A stretch of DNA of 64,000 bases from Lepas anatifera (taxonomy: Eukaryota; Arthropoda; Thecostraca; Lepadidae), in NCBI GenBank assembly GCA_034440635.1, contig JAOTON010001692.1, positions 62,001 to 126,000 on the forward strand. The letters are read 5' to 3'. This document shows, one piece after another, positions 55,156 through 64,000 of the stretch; positions within the stretch are counted from its first letter, which is position 1, and each line of letters starts with the position of its first letter. A program made the translations under genes and the position numbers. The notes under the pieces were generated by a model that had not been told where the DNA came from, did not search any database, and saw only the letters and a program-made list of their open reading frames with translations.

Positions 55156-56340
55156 TTGTCGGCGCCGGTGTGTTGGGGGAGCGGGGGTGCGCTGGCGGGG
55201 ACTCGGCCATACCCCGGGAGAGTTCCCCATGGAGCTTCGTTGCCTAACTCTTGTGCGCCGTGGCTGTCTCCCAGATCTGCGTCGGTTGAGCCGAGAGGGG
55301 AACGACTTCCTGGAGCTTGGTCTCCAAGGAGCGTTGGTGGAGCAGCTGGTGCGGCGCCAGCCTCTTCATGCCCTCCTCAGGCCTTCTCTCGCGTGGACGC
55401 GCGACTGAACTACCGGCGTCCCCCTACCGGCCGCCTGACCGGCGTGCCGGGGGGGCGGCGATGGGGCGCCCGGCCGCTGCAGGATCACATGCCGCGGCGC
55501 CCGATGGTCGACCGGCCTACCCTCGAGTCGTGGGCCAAACGGCGCGGACTCACCGGCGACTTCAATCGGCTCGGGCGGCTGTTTGAGCATCAACGGCCGA
55601 GCATGCTGGCGTCCTCCCAGCGACCCCCGACCAACGTACCAGTGCGCGCACGTACCAACGTACCAACGCGGCAGTGCGGCGCTCGGGCGGACTCCCGCCT
55701 GCAGGACCATAAGCCGCAGCACCCGCTTTTGACCGGCCTATCTTCGAGTTGCAAAGCGCCCCGCCACACGAGCCCGCCTGTCGGACACATCCGGCGCACG
55801 GCCTTGTGGGTCGTGGGCCGGGTAAGTCGTAGGCCCTGCGGAGCGGCCTCACCTGTGACCTCGATCAGCTCGAGCGGCTGTATGAGCATCGTGTGGCATC
55901 ATCCGGCCTCATCCGGGTAAACTACCCACCTACCTGACCCGGCGCGCCGGCCTGTTCAAGCCCCTGTGGACTTCCGTCGCGTGGACGCGACTCAGAATTA
56001 CTGTTACCGGCGTCCCCCCAACAACCGCCGACCAGAGTACCAGAGGGCGGTAGTACGGCGACCGGGCGGTCGCCCGCCTGTAGGACCATATGCAGCAGCA
56101 CCCGCTGGTCGTTCGGCCTACCTTCGAGTCGCGGGTCAAACGGCGCAGCATCACCGACAACCTCGGCCGGTTTCCGCGCCTACATCTACAACGGTGCTGG
56201 ACGCCTCCGTCAGCGGCACCAACACTGAGACCGGCGCGACCGGGGATATCCCCGGCATCTCTGACGTCGAGGCGGATGGCGGGGTGCCGGACTTTGCCGT
56301 GGGCCGGAAGACTGAGGACGGTGAGGGGAGGCTGGCGTCA
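55156..56340 (+). repeat. GC-rich region with three diverged repeat units
   Basis: A phrase of about 55 bp recurs near 55480, 55700 and 56080: 'caggaccatatgcagcagcacccg' then 'tggtcgaccggcctaccttcgagtcg'. A second phrase, GCGTGGACGCGACT...ACCGGCGTCCCCC, recurs near 55393 and 55979. The order of pieces is conserved, so this looks like a decayed tandem duplication of a roughly 300-600-bp unit. Plus-strand frames are long and Arg/Pro-rich (254 codons from 55156), but a matching minus-strand set exists and I recognise no domain. A coding origin is possible, since the final frame continues into the H2B tail. Confidence 0.5.
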
Positions 56341-56469
56341 ATGGTGCCGGCGATGAGGCTGACGTCTCTGATCCGGACGGCTGTCCGTCTGCTCCTGCCC
56401 GGTGAATTGGCCAAGCACGCCGTGTCTGAGGGCACCAAGGCCGTCACCAAGTACACCAGCAGCAAGTAA
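56341..56469 (+). pseudogene. histone H2B C-terminal fragment
   Basis: The last residues, [20 protein letters not shown] followed by [11 protein letters not shown] and a stop, are the almost invariant end of histone H2B (alpha-C helix region). Upstream, 'LTSLI' replaces the usual 'TSREIQ'. Before that nothing of the histone fold remains (no SYSIYVYKVL, no NSFVNDIFERI). The frame is open far upstream into unrelated GC-rich sequence, and the first ATG in that frame near the tail is 56341. The 3' stem-loop of replication-dependent histone mRNAs (GGCTCTTTT-type) is not visible in the next ~100 bases. This is a captured or truncated H2B piece, not a working histone gene. Confidence 0.85.
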
Positions 56470-58556
56470 ATTCTCATGGGTGCAGTGTTTGGTCTCGCGT
56501 TCGTCGGTGATGCTGCTTCATTTTCATCAATCATTTCTCCTCATGCTCATCGGCGCCGGCGACTGACGGGACACCCGCGTCGCAACCAAAACTGACCGAG
56601 GCGTCGCGCGTTCCGCCGGGGGCGGCGTGGTGAATAGATCGTCCGTGACTGTGTTGAGGAAGGGGCGCTGCTCCCCTGGGCGGTGTTCGCCCACTGTGAG
56701 GCCGCCTCTATGTTTATTGGTTTTGCTCCCGTTTTAACTGTGTTTAGTTTGTCCCGGTCATACGTTCATCATCATCCTGATTTATTTTCCACGCACCCGG
56801 CCGTTAGACGTCTGCCGGGCTCCGAGCCCGTGCCCGTCTGGGCGTAATTTAGAGCGCTCGCGCCGTTGGCGGTCGCGGGTTCGGGGCTCGGCGCCTTCGT
56901 TTATAAATTTTATTTGTCCACCTCAGCCGGCCGGGGCGAGTTCTTAGGGTCTCTGTATGTTTCATGTACCGCCGTAGTGTCAATATACGTGTATGGTTGT
57001 AATAGTCAGTAAAATCCCAAACTTTGATTTAGCTCGATCGTAGACTCGCTGTGACCTCCTCGCCCATGTAACGTCACTCGGAGGCAGAGGAATCCCTCTT
57101 GAACGTACCTATTAGTAAAGATATCTTGGTGGTGGTGCGGGTGAAGGGGGAGGGAGAGAATAAATAATAATACATTATGAATAATGAATGATAGCAATTA
57201 ACACAACCCGGGCCCCGTTTCATAAAAGTTGTAGAAATGCGGCGTGTTTTACACCACATTCGCCTGCAAAGTTACGCCGTACTCAAAATCACGTTTCACA
57301 AAGAGCGGTGATATTCACGCGAAAGCGGCGTAGATGTCAAATGCAGAATGCAGCGTGAATTACGCCCAATTCCAGAATGGAATTACCCCTTTCAAATATG
57401 GCGTGTAACTGCTTTATTAACATGAAAAATCGCATATTTGTTTTTCAATAAATTATTTGAATGAAAATTATTGTACTTATTTGCTCTTATTCGATTTTTA
57501 AGTTTCTAATGCACTTTTACAAGTACTGCGGTGGAAGATATACTATCAGCTGACACAATAAAAATACGACGGATTTGTTTTTGGCCGTACCTCATTGTTT
57601 TAGGTAGTTACTCAAGAGGGCTCTAAAAAGGTTATTGTATTGTTGTGCGAGTCACGGTTCCTATAGATACGGTTCGGACATGACAGCCAGCTGACTGCCT
57701 GACTTGGCAGCATTTGAGGATATGGTAGCATTCTGGAGGGTTCTGGCAGCATATGGTAGCATTCAGCCTTCTGATTGGTTGAGCAGTCTGGCATTCTACT
57801 CGAAGCGGGCATCTAGAGGATTATAGCACATATTTGAACAAGTTATTCGTTATTATAAACCTAAAAAATAACACTAAAATTGGTTTTAAAAGAAAGAACG
57901 GAGTTTATTCTCTATGGATCGGCAAAAAAATTGAGCTTAAACGTCATGGTTTGGTCAAAATCACGCGTCCAGCAAACCCTTACAAATTCTCCCATTGACA
58001 TTACGTGTTAAAATTTTCGAAAAAATACCTCTAAGAACCACGTTCTGGAGGTGAAAACCCCCTATCTTTTGATGGTTTCCTGACGGTTTTTCATAGTAAA
58101 CCAGAGGTCTAAATGATTTCCCTGCAGAGGATGTCTGGTAATTTGTGTTTTATGGAATTTTTTCTGAGAATCATTGTTGTTACAAAACAACAACGGCGTT
58201 GTGTTATAATGTGGTGCTTGTCCAGCAGCCAACGGGCCAAATGCAAGAAACTATTATGTTATTATCTCTTTCTTGTCTTTGTTTCGTCATTATGTTTCGA
58301 TATTCTGGATTAGATACTCGTTTTTTACTGTTTTATTATTCTGATGGGCTATCAAAGTCGTGAACAGTGGGGAAGATCCAGCGTGCAAAGTATGGCACTT
58401 TCGACGACATCTCGTTGGTGCGAGTGCCCTTGGAGACAGGAGCGAGTGGTGCGAATTTTATCAACCTGGTGCGAATTTGTGAGACTGTTTCGAGGGGGTG
58501 ACACTGGAAACAAAACAAATAATGGCTAAGTCTTTTTTATCTTTTTACCTCTCTTT
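56470..58556. other. no gene recognised
   Basis: It contains GC-rich hairpin-prone sequence near 56800-56900 (CCGGGCTCCGAGCCCG). It also contains a GGGCCCCGTTTCATAAA phrase at 57210 that looks like a transposon terminus, but no partner end was found. Short ORFs are unsupported. Confidence 0.35.
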
Positions 58557-59450
58557 TTGATTTTCGTGAATAACATTGCTGCCAACCTATCTTGCCGTTA
58601 CAAAGTATTTGCTGATGACCTCAAGATATACATGAAAATAGACCGGGACAAAGACAACACTATTCACGGCCAGACAACTGTTCAAAGAGACATTAACACG
58701 CTTCATGCCACCTCTCGCTCTTGGGGCTTATTTATGAATCAGAAAAAGTGCACTATTGTTAGATTTAAGAAAAATATTCTCTCATTACCTGTCCCACATT
58801 ACCATATTGACCAAGTTCCGATCCAAGCTGTGAACTCCCACTCTGACTTGGGAGTGACGGTTGACTCCTCCCTGAAGTTCCATGTACATATCTCAAACAC
58901 AGCCCGCAAAGCCTCTGCCTTGGCTCAAAACATATTAAAAACCACTGTGTGTAGATCCCCTGACTTCATGATGCCTCTCTTTAGCGCTCATATCCGGCCA
59001 ATTATGGAATATTGTTCTTGTGTGTGGCACACAGGGTACTCTGGGGACCTGCGAGTCCTAGAATCTGTACAGCGTCTTTGGACTAAAAGGGTGGTCGGAT
59101 TAGCCAACCTCGATTATAGATCTCGACTGAAAGCCCTAAACCAGTACTCTGTCCAGGGAAGGCTGCTACGTGCAGATCTGATCCAGTGTTGGAGGATATT
59201 TCACGGGAAGTGTGCTATCGAACCTGCCGATATATTTGAGCTCCCTGATTACGCAGGCTTAAGAGGGCACAGATACAAAATTCAACACTCCCGTGTGCGC
59301 ACAGACTTGAGAAAGCGTTCATTTGGTATCCGTTGTGCTACTGTATGGAATAGCCTTCCGGATCATGTAGTATCCGAAAACGATCAAAAGTCTTTCAAGG
59401 CCAAGCTGGCGTCTGCACTGGGCGAGTCACTCTATAACTTCCCTCCATGA
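58557..59450 (+). pseudogene. non-LTR reverse transcriptase, C-terminal 297 codons open
   Basis: The frame begins near the polymerase active site: YKVFADDLKIYMKI (F-A-D-D), then INTLHATSRSWGLFMNQKKC, NSHSDLGVTVDSSLKFHVHI, RPIMEYCSCVWHTG, LESVQRLWTKRVVGL and FGIRCATVWNSLPDHVV. These are the palm end, thumb and tail of a Jockey/CR1-like polymerase. The N-terminal half of the domain and any endonuclease are absent, so it is a 5'-truncated insertion. Unlike the other copies here, its remaining frame is intact, suggesting it is young. No ATG is implied as a real start. Confidence 0.9.
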
Positions 59451-59726
59451 TATGGATGCTACACTTTTGAGAGACACGAAGCATGTGTACTAGTCCTACC
59501 TGTCAATCTGTTGTCTGTCAATGTGTGGGCGCAAAATTCCAGTCAGAGCATGTTGCTCATGACATGGAGCGTCTTATGTTATCCGGGTTTTCTCTCTGAT
59601 CCTGAAAGCCTTTCTGACAACCCTAGCCAAGCAGGGAACCTCATAAGGTGAGTGAATAAGGTGAGTAAATGGGTATAAAGACATAGGAGGGGGCCTTATA
59701 AAAAGTCCTCAACTAACTAACTAATA
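59451..59726 (+). mobile_element. 3' untranslated region and (AACT)n-like tail of the retrotransposon
   Basis: It follows the polymerase stop and ends 'cctcaactaactaactaataag', a short tandem tail typical of elements whose reverse transcription starts at a repeat tail. A target duplication was not identified. Confidence 0.55.
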
Positions 59727-60208
59727 AGAAAGGCAGCATTGCATCGTGTGGGTAGGAATGAGTATGTTTTTCTCCCTGGTATATGGCAGATTGGTGTGAA
59801 TTTTTGGTGGCTGGCAGTGCGAGAATTTTAGATGGCTGGTGTGACTCGTCTGGCCTGCTGCCATACTTTGCAGACTGGGGTAAAATAATGTTGATGTTTT
59901 GTACATTCCCAGGGGTGGGAAGGTTTGATGTGAATTGAAACCATTCACATATATTAATACTAAAAAGGCAGCACAAAAATCATTCAGGTACCCAAAAATT
60001 TCAACCAGTTCCAGGGATTGTAGTTACTCTGTGTAGCTGCTGTACTTGGTCTGGGTTGTTGCTATGCTTTGCAGACTGGTGTGGTGAGAGGTCGAGATGC
60101 TCTTTCAACCTTCTAACCCGGTCCCCTGGCCTTCTTTAACCCATAATTATTATTTTGCAGAATAAGAGTAATGCCTTTTTGTTTTTTTCTCAAATGTTCT
60201 CATCACAG
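59727..60208. other. no gene recognised; left of the THAP exon
   Basis: Its right end, TTTTTTTCTCAAATGTTCTC then ATCACAG, looks like a splice acceptor for the exon at 60209. Confidence 0.4.
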
Positions 60209-60282
60209 GTGTAGAAACTGCTTCAAGTTTTTCTCTTTTCCGAGAGATGCCAAGCAAAAAGGAAGTGGCTGAAGAGCATTAG
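60209..60282 (+). pseudogene. THAP-type zinc-finger exon (fragment, frameshifted)
   Basis: Between an acceptor (TCATCACAG) and a donor (AG|GTAAGT) the frame reads CRNCFKFFSFPRDAKQK and, after a one-base shift, RKWLKSIR. The C-x2-C start, F-x-F-P-x-D and following Trp are the signature of the first half of a THAP DNA-binding domain. With the P-element-like exon downstream it belongs to a THAP9-type transposase gene. The later C-x2-H part was not found. Confidence 0.6.
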
Positions 60283-61022
60283 GTAAGTTATACATTGGAG
60301 AGGTTATCTTAGTGAAATCCAAATTATTTTTGGAACCTTAAAACTGAGCAACTTTGGTCCATGGGCGCAACTTTGGTCTGCCACCGAAAAATGTTAAATT
60401 TTCTGGAAAGGTTTTTATGGGGTGCTCTGCCAAAAATTATGGTGGGAGAGATGGTCCAGTATGTGTACTGCATACTGATAAGGAGAGCCATAGTTTTAGT
60501 GACTACAGGAAGTAGTAGGTGCTTTACAGATAAATTGCTTTATTTTATGAAAAAAAAACTAATTTTGCTAGGATAATGTATGGGGCATTTCAGGTAAGAG
60601 GTATAACCAAATCAACCATGTGAGCATGGAGGATGCAGCTTTTAGTAAAACATAAAAAATTAATCCTGTTCCATGCCCAATATTTTGTTACAGTGGGGGT
60701 GGTCAATCTTGCAACCATATTTGTACTCAGAAAATTACAACTTTGGTCCACTTGACTAACAAACAAACATTATGAAACAAACAGCAAACACAAATTTTGG
60801 CTGGCTCTGTAGCCTTTTACAGCCTTCTTGAATCGCTTTGATATAAGTTTATCATTTAATAATATGCTGGTATATATGGGTTTTTATGGGACCTGTAAAG
60901 GAAACATTAAGTTGAAGTCATATTGGAAGATCCATTTGCAGATTGTATCATATGTTTTGTTCAATCGTCACAATACATTTTTGAGACGACCATAAGCGCA
61001 TTGAAACCCCTAAAAATTCACT
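60283..61022 (+). other. probable intron of the THAP/P-element gene
   Basis: It lies between the donor at 60283 and the next coding block. No domain or repeat was seen. Intermediate exons may be lost, because the coiled-coil region of these transposases is missing. Confidence 0.4.
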
Positions 61023-61030
61023 GAAGAACT

Positions 61031-61345
61031 ATGACCTCCGATCAACAGCCATTACATTTTCGGAACCCATATCCACTACTCCCCGAGAAGCTAACACTTG
61101 CTACAATGCTGCAGGTGGCCCCTGCCCTCCTCTCGATGCCTCAGACGGTGGGTGGCAGGCTTCCATGTGATTCCTGGTACCTTCGACGGGCTACTGCGGT
61201 TCTTGGAGGTGCAGCCCGGAACATGCCGCCGCTCCAACGGAACTGCGCCATCCTCTTCGACGAAATGTCTGTGGACACTAAGATGAGCTACGACCCAGTG
61301 TGTGACGTCGTCATCGGACCTTATAAGCAGGACCAAGTAATCATG
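61031..61345 (+). pseudogene. P-element-like transposase fragment (RNase-H-like domain start)
   Basis: The frame gives HFRNPYPLLPEKLTLATMLQ, then in a shifted frame FHVIPGTFDGLLRFLEV, then back in frame NCAILFDEMSVDTKMSYDP. That is the region around the first catalytic Asp (F-D-E-M) of P-element/THAP9 transposases. At least two frameshifts separate the parts. A GTAAGT donor follows at 61346, so this was an internal exon. The rest of the RNase-H domain and its GTP-binding insertion were not found. The gene is dead or the sequence contains errors. Confidence 0.75.
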
Positions 61346-61399
61346 GTAAGTAGAGGATCCGGACTTCTTGGTGGAGAGCCCTCTGGTATTGGGTCACCC

Positions 61400-61763
61400 C
61401 ATGCCAACTCGACACACTGAGTGCACGGCACCCACTCAGATTTCCTCTTTTTTTTTAAATATTATGGCTATCGCCTAATTTTCGTACATATTTGAAAGGA
61501 GGATGCATACCTTTATTTTGATGGCCACCGGCTTGCACAATGCAAATTTTTAAAACCGCTTTGAGGTCATGGTATGGCTTAGACGGGAATGCAACAGCAT
61601 TTAGCAAATATTGACATCGTCATATATCCGAAAATATGTGAGGTAAGTTCCTAATATTCTCATATTCGTGTTCCCAGCCCACGATAACCCTGTATGCAAA
61701 GTATCATAAAGATCCGAGATGGTGCCGTGTAAAAATTGGCACTTGGTGTGTCGAGTTGACATG
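61400..61763. mobile_element. MITE, 364 bp, with ~25-bp inverted ends
   Basis: The left end CATGCCAACTCGACACACTG AGTGC and the inverted right end CATGTCAACTCGACACACCA AGTGC match at 22 of 25 positions. A second inverted stretch lies just inside (GCACGGCACC and GGTGCCGTGT). The terminal CATG may be the target duplication or part of the repeat. The superfamily is not assignable from these ends, and there is no ORF. It sits 55 bases after the P-element-like exon. Confidence 0.75.
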
Positions 61764-62281
61764 GAATGACCTTACTTTAAGTCGCTCGTATCATGCCGCC
61801 TAGATGTTGTTAATGCTGAAGATGAAATCGAAGTTTTTTATGTTTTTACAAATTTAACGAACTCTTTCGGCACGATTCCAAAAACAAGGAGTCTCCGGTA
61901 CTTCACAATGAATTTTCTTTTTCAGACGTCTTGTAGGATCAAGAAATCTGAACATATCTCCTATCTTGCTATTGTGAGCCTGAGTCTGAGAGAGTCATGT
62001 GGCGATATACTGCTGCCCATGCTCGATCAGGCCGGGATTCACTAGCGAGAACCATCAACGACTGGTTTATGCAACGCCGTTCTAATTTCGTGAATTAAGT
62101 GCTGTGAAGAAAGTAGTGTAACCGGGGAGAAGGCAAAACGGTGTGGCAACACTGTAACGATAAGCGAATGTATTTATATTCGTGAGATAAGACTGGGGCA
62201 TCGGCGCTTGAACTTAAATTGCAGCACCGAACTTCATTAAAGGGAATGTGGCACCTTGGCCAATTGAAGCCCTTGAAGCCC
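61764..62281. other. no gene recognised
   Basis: No supported ORF or repeat. Confidence 0.4.
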
Positions 62282-62352
62282 ATTAATATGGTAGTAGTTG
62301 TTCGAGAAAACCTTCGGGGGGGCACCGATGCCCCCGATGGGGCGGGGGTTAA
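62282..62352 (+). mobile_element. right-terminal fragment of a TTAA element
   Basis: 'cgagaaaaccttcggggggg' then GATGCCCCCGATGGGGCGGG and GGTTAA match the right end of the element at 23208-24259. The body is not recognisable. Confidence 0.55.
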
Positions 62353-62699
62353 GCATATCAGCACATTTACGAAACAGCTTTTTAGTAGTTTTTACTTAAT
62401 GCGTGTTAGTACATGTGTGCATGTGTGTGTGGTATACCCATGTTATTTGAATAATCGTTGGACTACGCTGTTGTATGTAACATGACTGCATTACTAATTG
62501 GGTGTCGGTGCCTGTTGAAGCTGTAAAATATACAGATACATATTGCCATTATCCTTGATTCCTGCATTTGAAGGTGCGTTCGATCTGCGGAGGATGGAAA
62601 CAGCCAGTTTTCGTCGGGTTCGACGTGCCCGTGACATCCCACACTCTGCTCTTCCTCTTCCTCTTCACGATGACACACAAAAAGAGACTAGTTTAGCCC
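62353..62699. other. no gene recognised
   Basis: Short ORFs only. Confidence 0.4.
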
Positions 62700-63471
62700 A
62701 ATGCTGCGTGGAGATTGTATAAAAAATTAATTTGAAACGTCTTGACAAAATTTCATATCAATGTCATGTTGGGTCACCGAGTTATGACGTCATTTCTAAG
62801 CCCACGCAAGACAATTTTGGCCCTAGAAATAAGCCTGAAAAAACGGGGCGTTGCTCGGCTTCCAGAATAGTTAGATCAAGTTTCTAAACAACATTCGAAA
62901 GCTCCTGAAAAGGAAATCTGGAATATGTGATCCATTTTAAGGTCAAGTCCATAACGAAGGCACCAGGGCTCCCCAAAGGTCAGCAAAGGTTACCGTTTTA
63001 GAAGCTGTTGGCGAATTTTAGAAGCTGGTGAGTTTTAGAAGCTGTTGAATTCTCATAAACGGGACGAGATGCAGCAATGAATTTGGCATCATAGTGACGA
63101 GCATCACCCAAGTGTTCGAATGGTATGCGACCTGACTTTGATCATGATGGACCTAAGTCAAGGTCACGTGTGACCTTACAAGCCCATGCCGCATTTTGTT
63201 GAATTCCTTGCATCAAGACAAACACATTGACACCTCGGGCTTTATTCCAGGCCCATTGATTCCCGAATTATAAGGAATTTTCTAAATGTGTCACAATTTC
63301 GCCATTTTGTGACATCACAAGGTCACTAGTTAACCTAGGGTAAAAATAATTTTCCACCGTCGGAGAGTTCAGGTCTCGGGCAACACGCTAAGCTTTACCG
63401 CGTTTTTCCACCTTTCTTAGTTTTCAAGCGTTGGGAGGTCGAATCGATCCTCTGGTAGGGCGAGGGATTAA
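62700..63471 (+). mobile_element. AGGTCA-containing TTAA-type element, left border uncertain
   Basis: It closes 'ctctggtagggcgagggatta' at about 63471, the family end GGGCGAGGGTTAA with one change. AGGTCA-type hexamers occur, e.g. TAAGTCAAGGTCACGTGTGA near 63151 and CAAGGTCACTAG near 63319. The left end was not identified. Confidence 0.5.
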
Positions 63472-63895
63472 AATACCTCCAGTAGGGAAAGGGTTAAAGT
63501 AGATTCCTGTTCACATAGTATAAGTATATTGGACCACCCCAAAGGTCCAACTTGACATGTTTGATCTGTGATCTCTGTAAGGTCATTCGGGACTATTTAA
63601 GCTTTTTTTAGACATGGGTTCGCAGGAAACCCGGACAACTTCGCAGGACAACTTGGCAAGAAATGATGATAGAGATTTCACGTTAGTACCATTATTCTTA
63701 AATTGTCATTACGAGTCGATTGGTATGCATATCGATTATGTCAGACCAGATAACGCTCTTGACCTGACCTTTGGTTTGGTCATTCTTAGATTTTGACACA
63801 GCATGTTTATACCATAGATAATTTGATTCGCCGTAACGAGAGGATTCGCCTAAATTATGGCTCTAGCTTAACGCAGTTTTCGACCTGTTTGGTTA
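63472..63895. other. fragments of TTAA-element body, no gene recognised
   Basis: GATTCGCCGTAACGAGAGG at about 63817-63836 is the inverse of 'cctctcgttacggcgaatcgaatg', found in the family bodies at 16027 and 31455. Rearranged pieces of the family are therefore present. Confidence 0.45.
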
Positions 63896-64000
63896 TTAAC
63901 TATCGCCCTGGCGGGGGTGTTTGTTTACCCCCCTCGGGTTTTTTCGGCAGCACGAAAAAATGGCGGCGCGAAGCGCCGCCGTACTCGGCACGCCTTCTCG
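63896..64000 (-). mobile_element. start of another TTAA element, cut by the window end
   Basis: TTAACTATCGCCCTGGCGGG, then 'cccccctcgggttttttcggcagcacg' and the GGCGGCGCGAAGCGCCGCC hairpin. This is the reversed right end of the AGGTCA-rich family. The remainder lies outside the window. Confidence 0.8.

Noticed and set aside
57200..57420. possible MITE starting GGGCCCCGTTTCATAAA
   Set aside because: No inverted partner end or target duplication could be found.

Overview
The window reads as nuclear DNA of an animal, most likely a marine or other aquatic invertebrate, possibly a crustacean; no finer placement is supported. The evidence is metazoan genes (SWI5, CTNNBL1, a histone H2B tail), splice-site-flanked exons, a polyadenylation signal, and many eukaryotic transposons (hAT, TTAA-flanked elements, PIF/Harbinger, P-element/THAP, non-LTR retrotransposons). 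Nothing bacterial is present. It is mostly accessory sequence: repeats outweigh genes by far.

Layout. 1-14.5 kb holds no confident gene. It has two small hAT-type MITEs (4188-4334, 8430-8575), a degenerate minisatellite (5690-6680), a 28-bp minisatellite (7561-7976) and a 47-bp minisatellite (9289-10555). 14.5-26 kb is a field of TTAA-ended elements rich in the hexamer AGGTCA/TGACCT, with decayed reverse transcriptase pieces and a minisatellite that two of these elements have split. 28.0-28.75 kb is a probably intact SWI5 gene (minus). 29.1-30.6 kb has a TTAA-element fragment and long CT and TA microsatellites. 31027-37355 is one large hAT-type element with perfect 16-bp inverted ends and a perfect 8-bp target duplication; it carries several tandem arrays and a nested TTAA element, and no transposase was seen. 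38.1-45.2 kb has four more AGGTCA-rich TTAA elements around a broken PIF/Harbinger transposase.

45.8-47.4 kb carries an intact intronless ORF for a predicted secreted, cysteine-free Pro/Ser/Thr-rich protein of 460 residues. 48-52.7 kb has reverse transcriptase remnants, a possible signal-peptide exon, a 372-bp hAT MITE and the C-terminal part of CTNNBL1 with three frameshifts. 55.1-56.5 kb is GC-rich, internally repetitive, and ends in frame with the last ~35 residues of histone H2B. 58.5-61.8 kb holds a longer reverse transcriptase fragment, a broken THAP/P-element transposase and a new MITE. The window ends inside another TTAA element.

The genes do not form a pathway together. The most distinctive signal is the TTAA-element family dense in nuclear-receptor half-sites. 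Single-base homopolymer differences between two near-identical element copies suggest part of the sequence may be imperfectly polished, so some gene breaks may be assembly errors.
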